From NCBI RefSeq assembly GCF_025452195.1, contig NZ_CP104973.1, positions 3,579,001 through 3,643,000 of the forward strand: a stretch of 64,000 nucleotides of DNA. The letters run 5' to 3'. The DNA comes from Phyllobacterium zundukense. GTDB taxonomy: Bacteria > Pseudomonadota > Alphaproteobacteria > Rhizobiales > Rhizobiaceae. This document shows positions 60,891-64,000 of this stretch, one piece after another (within the stretch, counting starts at the first letter, position 1; each line of letters begins with the position of its first letter). The position numbers and the translations under genes were made by a program. The notes under the pieces were generated by a model. The model worked only from the letters and a program-made list of their open reading frames with translations. It was not told the origin of the DNA and searched no databases.

Positions 60891-63515
60891 CTATTGCACT
60901 ATCTGCGGGCCTGTCGGCTCCTGGCCGGGCGGAGTCTCGTCTTGCGGCCAGTTTATACTCGGTATCGGTGACATCTTGAACGTCAGCGTGCCGCCGGCGG
61001 TGATCTCCGAATGCCTGATCCAGTAACGCTGCAGCGGCTTGCCGTTGAGCATTGCCGATGCGATGTATGGCGTATCCTTGGCAGTAGTACCCGCGGGCCG
61101 CTCAGCAATCACTTCAAACGTCTTGCCGTTTTCGAGCTGCAGTTTCGCACTGGAAAAGAGCGGCGTGCCGATCACATAGGCCGGTACGCCGGGCGTGACC
61201 GGATAGAAACCAAGTGCGCTGAATGCATACCAGGCAGACATTTGGCCGGCATCGTCATTACCGAACAGGCCGTCCGGCGCATCCAGATATTGGGTGCGGC
61301 GTTGCTCTTCGACATGTTTCTGGGTCTTGGCTGCAGCTCCCGCATAGTTGAAGAGATAGGCGATGTGGTGGCTTGGCTCATTGCCGTGCCAGTAATATCC
61401 CTTGCCCTTGCCCGCAAAGAGCGCATCGAGCTTGCTGAGGAAGCCCGCCTCTCTGTCCTTCTGCAGGCTGATCAGGCCGGGAATATCCTGCGGCACATAG
61501 AACGTATATTGGAAAGGGCTACCCTCGGTGATGTAGCCGACATGCCTGCCGGGACAGAAACTTTCCGCCTGAATACATTGCGCGTCGAGCTTGGCATCCC
61601 TGAACCATGTGCCGTTCTCATAACGCCCGCGTGCAAAACCGGTCGCCGGATCGATCACATTACGGTAGTTCTGCGCCCGTTGGCGGAAGGTTGCCTCATC
61701 CGTTTTCTCACCAAGACTCTTGGCGACTTCCGCCAGGACGAAATCATCATAGGCGTATTCCAGCGTGCGCGATACCTGTTCGTTCTGATGAAAAGCATCT
61801 GGCACTCCATCTTCCAACGGAATATAGCCAAACTTCAAATAATTCCCGAGCGCCCGGCGCCCCTTCCCATCCTCATATTCGGCTTTTCCTGCTATCTGCG
61901 TCGCGTTCTTGACCATCAATGCGTATGCCTTGTCGACGTCGAACCCTCTAATGCCTTTGAGGTGTGCATCGCCGATCATCGAGATGGCATGATCGCCGAT
62001 CATTGCGCTCGTATAGCTGTTCCACAGCGGGAAAATCGGCAGGAAGCCGCCCTGCTCACCCTTGATCAGCAGTGACCGGACAAGATCGGTCACGCGCTTG
62101 GGCTCTGTAATCGTCAGAAACGGGTGTAGTGCGCGGAAAGTATCCCACATGGAATAATCGTCATAGTAGGTGAAGCCGCGTGCCGCTTCATAGGATGCGC
62201 CGCCGCCGAAGCGCGGATACTTGCCGCTGACATCGCTGAACATGCGCGGCGCCAGATACATGTGATAGAGCGACGTATAGAATATGCACCGGTCCGTCTC
62301 GGTACCGTCGACAAGAATCGTGTTGAGGACCCTGTTCCACGCTGCTCTGCTGGCCTTTTGCACCTTGTCGAAATCAAAATCGGGCAGTTCCGCCGCACCA
62401 TTGGCGCGCGCACCGTTAACATCGGCGAATGACATACAAGCGCGTGCTGTAACGGCTTCGCCGGCTTTCAGATCATCGAACATGACGACCGCTCCGGACG
62501 GCGCGGTCCCAGCGGCAGCCTGTTTGCTGTCAGGAACGAAAGTCTTGCCAATCCATATACCGCCTGTGCGAAACTTGCGGTCGAATGTCACAGCAAACTG
62601 GCCGAAAAAGCCGGCCGGCTTGTGCATGCCTGCATAGAAGCGGCCTACCTTGTTGTTGCCCACGACCTCCTGCGTCTCCGCCTCGATCGTGGTTCGACCC
62701 GCACCATTCCATAGGGTGGTCAGGCCTGCAGGTATCTGTCTGTCATTGTTATTCTGGACTGATATCCAGCCTGTACCGCCTTTCAGGAAGCGGAAACGGA
62801 TCAGGCCGCAACGCGCCGTCCCGGTCATCGAAACTGCGATATTGCGTTCAGGCAATTCGACCTCGTAAAGGTCCGGGCCGGCTTTTTCTTTTTCATGGGA
62901 AAATTTCGACGACAGGAGATTTGGTGTCCATTGCTCCTTGGCATCCTGACCGGCGAACAGCTGGATACTGCCATATTCCTGCACTGCCGACCCGCTCAGG
63001 AAGTGACTGCTTCTAAAACCCTTGATGGACGCATCGCCGTAGTAGTACGGAGCCGTGCCTTTAGTTTCGGTCGAATTGGTCGCGGGAGTCCATTGTGTCA
63101 TGCCGAAGGGAACACCTACTGCGGGATAGGTCTGACCCTTGTCCTCGGAATGCGCATTGGTTGTGCCTGCGGTTCCGACCATGGGATTGACCAAGGGCAC
63201 CAGGTCCTTATCATCTCCACGGCCCGTCACTTGCGCGACCTTTCCATCGGCCGGAATTTTTTTCACATTTTCCGGTGGCGTCGCCTGTTCATCTTCCGAC
63301 ACGTCTGGGACCTCGGTGACGGTAACCGATTCGATGGCCGCCTGGCCGGCAATCCGCTGTTTGAGCTGATCGATCTGTCCGTTCAGCTCCCTAACCGTCT
63401 GATCAAAGGTGCTCTGCAGATTGGCCGTATCGTTCTTCTTGCCGTCGTCGCCGTTGCAGCTAGCGAGCATCGTGCAGCCGAGCAGCGTCGCGAGCAGCGT
63501 CTTCTTAATTGTCAT
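60891..63515 (-). CDS. GH92 alpha-mannosidase lipoprotein
   Basis: An 874-residue glycoside hydrolase of family 92 (calcium-dependent exo-alpha-mannosidases, mostly 1,2-linked). A lipoprotein signal MTIKKTLLATLLGCTMLASC gives the lipid Cys at residue 20. Residues 30-60 look coiled-coil, then a Pro/Glu-rich linker to about 105. The catalytic region contains VNPMVGTAGTTNAHSEDKGQ, the GFTYYDDYSMWDTFRALHPF motif, YYWHGNEPSHHIAYLFNYAG and DGLFGNDDAGQMSAWYAFSA. Length of the catalytic part is normal. GH92 is most familiar in Bacteroidetes; the gene is alone here, without transporters or regulators of a utilisation locus. Confidence 0.92.
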   Translation of the reverse strand: MTIKKTLLATLLGCTMLASCNGDDGKKNDTANLQSTFDQTVRELNGQIDQLKQRIAGQAAIESVTVTEVPDVSEDEQATPPENVKKIPADGKVAQVTGRGDDKDLVPLVNPMVGTAGTTNAHSEDKGQTYPAVGVPFGMTQWTPATNSTETKGTAPYYYGDASIKGFRSSHFLSGSAVQEYGSIQLFAGQDAKEQWTPNLLSSKFSHEKEKAGPDLYEVELPERNIAVSMTGTARCGLIRFRFLKGGTGWISVQNNNDRQIPAGLTTLWNGAGRTTIEAETQEVVGNNKVGRFYAGMHKPAGFFGQFAVTFDRKFRTGGIWIGKTFVPDSKQAAAGTAPSGAVVMFDDLKAGEAVTARACMSFADVNGARANGAAELPDFDFDKVQKASRAAWNRVLNTILVDGTETDRCIFYTSLYHMYLAPRMFSDVSGKYPRFGGGASYEAARGFTYYDDYSMWDTFRALHPFLTITEPKRVTDLVRSLLIKGEQGGFLPIFPLWNSYTSAMIGDHAISMIGDAHLKGIRGFDVDKAYALMVKNATQIAGKAEYEDGKGRRALGNYLKFGYIPLEDGVPDAFHQNEQVSRTLEYAYDDFVLAEVAKSLGEKTDEATFRQRAQNYRNVIDPATGFARGRYENGTWFRDAKLDAQCIQAESFCPGRHVGYITEGSPFQYTFYVPQDIPGLISLQKDREAGFLSKLDALFAGKGKGYYWHGNEPSHHIAYLFNYAGAAAKTQKHVEEQRRTQYLDAPDGLFGNDDAGQMSAWYAFSALGFYPVTPGVPAYVIGTPLFSSAKLQLENGKTFEVIAERPAGTTAKDTPYIASAMLNGKPLQRYWIRHSEITAGGTLTFKMSPIPSINWPQDETPPGQEPTGPQIVQ

Positions 63516-63886
63516 GGATTCCTCCCGAATGAATAAAATATGCTTTGAAAAAGAATGACGTGATATTTCAATCGATTAAGTATGTGGCTGAGTTCGAGTT
63601 GATTTAGGTTCGTCAAATAAGGGTTCAGATTAATAGGCTGTGTGCGAGACGGCTCAATCGAACGTGTTTGTCATGCCGCTACAGGGTGTGCGCAGTTGCA
63701 ATGCAAGTTCGGGGTGGTGTCTATTCGCTGGTGCGTTCAAGGCTCCTCCCTCTTCGCAACTTCTTCCAGAATTGACGACACTTATCGCTGAGCCAAAATC
63801 GCGTCAATTATTCCAAAGTCTAAGGCCTGAGGTGGCCAGGGTTCGCAAGCGCACGTAACGCGGCCGCAAACGGGTGCCGGGGATGG
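63516..63886. other. 371-nt region upstream of the mannosidase; nothing recognised
   Basis: The 100 nt next to the mannosidase start are AT-rich and probably hold its promoter, with a ribosome binding site (GGAGGAAT read on the minus strand). An open frame of 72 codons at 63640-63858 has no ribosome binding site or family match. No RNA or repeat was recognised. Confidence 0.35.
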
Positions 63887-64000
63887 TTAGTTCGAGCCCG
63901 GAAAAGACTTCATGGCAATGTCGATCAGCCGGTAAAGCTCTTCCCGGCCAGCGCCGCTCGATGCCTGGACGGCAGTGCCTTGGGCGATGGTCAAGAGGTA
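63887..64000 (-). CDS. TetR-family regulator, C-terminal end only
   Basis: The frame enters from the right edge and ends at TAA 63887-63889, giving 37 residues: YLLTIAQGTAVQASSGAGRE, then ELYRLIDIAMKSFPGS. The pattern TIAQGxAVQAxxGAxREEL...A is a common C-terminal signature of TetR-type regulators. The DNA-binding part lies outside the window. Confidence rests on this motif alone. Confidence 0.65.
   Translation of the reverse strand, partial: YLLTIAQGTAVQASSGAGREELYRLIDIAMKSFPGSN

Noticed and set aside
63640..63858. 72-codon plus-strand frame near the right end
   Set aside because: No ribosome binding site, poor composition and no family similarity.

Overview
The window is chromosomal DNA from an alphaproteobacterium of the order Rhizobiales, most likely the Brucellaceae/Phyllobacteriaceae (for example Phyllobacterium or Brucella/Ochrobactrum). 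Three things point there. The operon rsh-pyrE-DUF2062-acpS-lepB-rnc-era-recO beside rpoZ is typical of the order. There are three Omp2-type porins whose signal peptides and mature N termini resemble Brucella porins. Several families of palindromic dispersed repeats typical of Rhizobiales are present. The genus is an inference from remembered sequences, not from a search.

Positions 1-11.5 kb are mainly conserved core: the start of a galactitol-type PTS permease at the left edge, then recO, era, rnc, lepB, acpS, DUF2062, pyrE, rsh and rpoZ, all on the minus strand. An NYN nuclease and a family-5-type uracil-DNA glycosylase follow on the plus strand, then smpB and dapA on the minus strand. Between dapA and the lytic transglycosylase (15.1-17.2 kb) lies about 3.6 kb of accessory DNA: an RTX protein, a GIY-YIG endonuclease sitting between two copies of one palindromic element, and other dispersed repeats.

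Positions 17.2-30.5 kb hold an alpha/beta hydrolase, a helix-hairpin-helix protein with a tiny upstream membrane-protein gene, a BON-domain protein, three paralogous porins with an SMR exporter between the first two, a lone tyrosine recombinase, a GAF histidine kinase, and a MerR-regulated cation efflux gene with a textbook 19-bp-spaced promoter. A ynfA gene follows that carries a one-base frameshift and abuts an IS1182-family element (about 30.5-32.1 kb).

Positions 32-50 kb are metabolic and accessory: secreted hydrolases, a sulfocyanin-like copper protein, two methyltransferases, a DEDDh exonuclease and a DUF899 protein. There is also a three-gene periplasmic molybdenum hydroxylase of the isoquinoline 1-oxidoreductase type (iron-sulfur subunit, molybdopterin subunit, diheme cytochrome). 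A cysteine-synthase-like gene is followed by a group II amino-acid decarboxylase gene, divergent from a large SARP/TolB/TPR regulator. A secreted beta-helix protein ends the block.

Positions 50-64 kb hold a ProC-like reductase, a tRNA-Ser(GCU) next to an orphan gene of lower GC, several small secreted or lipoprotein genes, and a complete cecR-ybhGFSR-type efflux locus (TetR regulator divergent from membrane-fusion, double-ATPase and two permease genes). That operon is interrupted by a palindromic repeat between ATPase and first permease. A GH92 alpha-mannosidase lipoprotein and the C terminus of a TetR regulator close the window. No rRNA, CRISPR array or complete prophage is visible.
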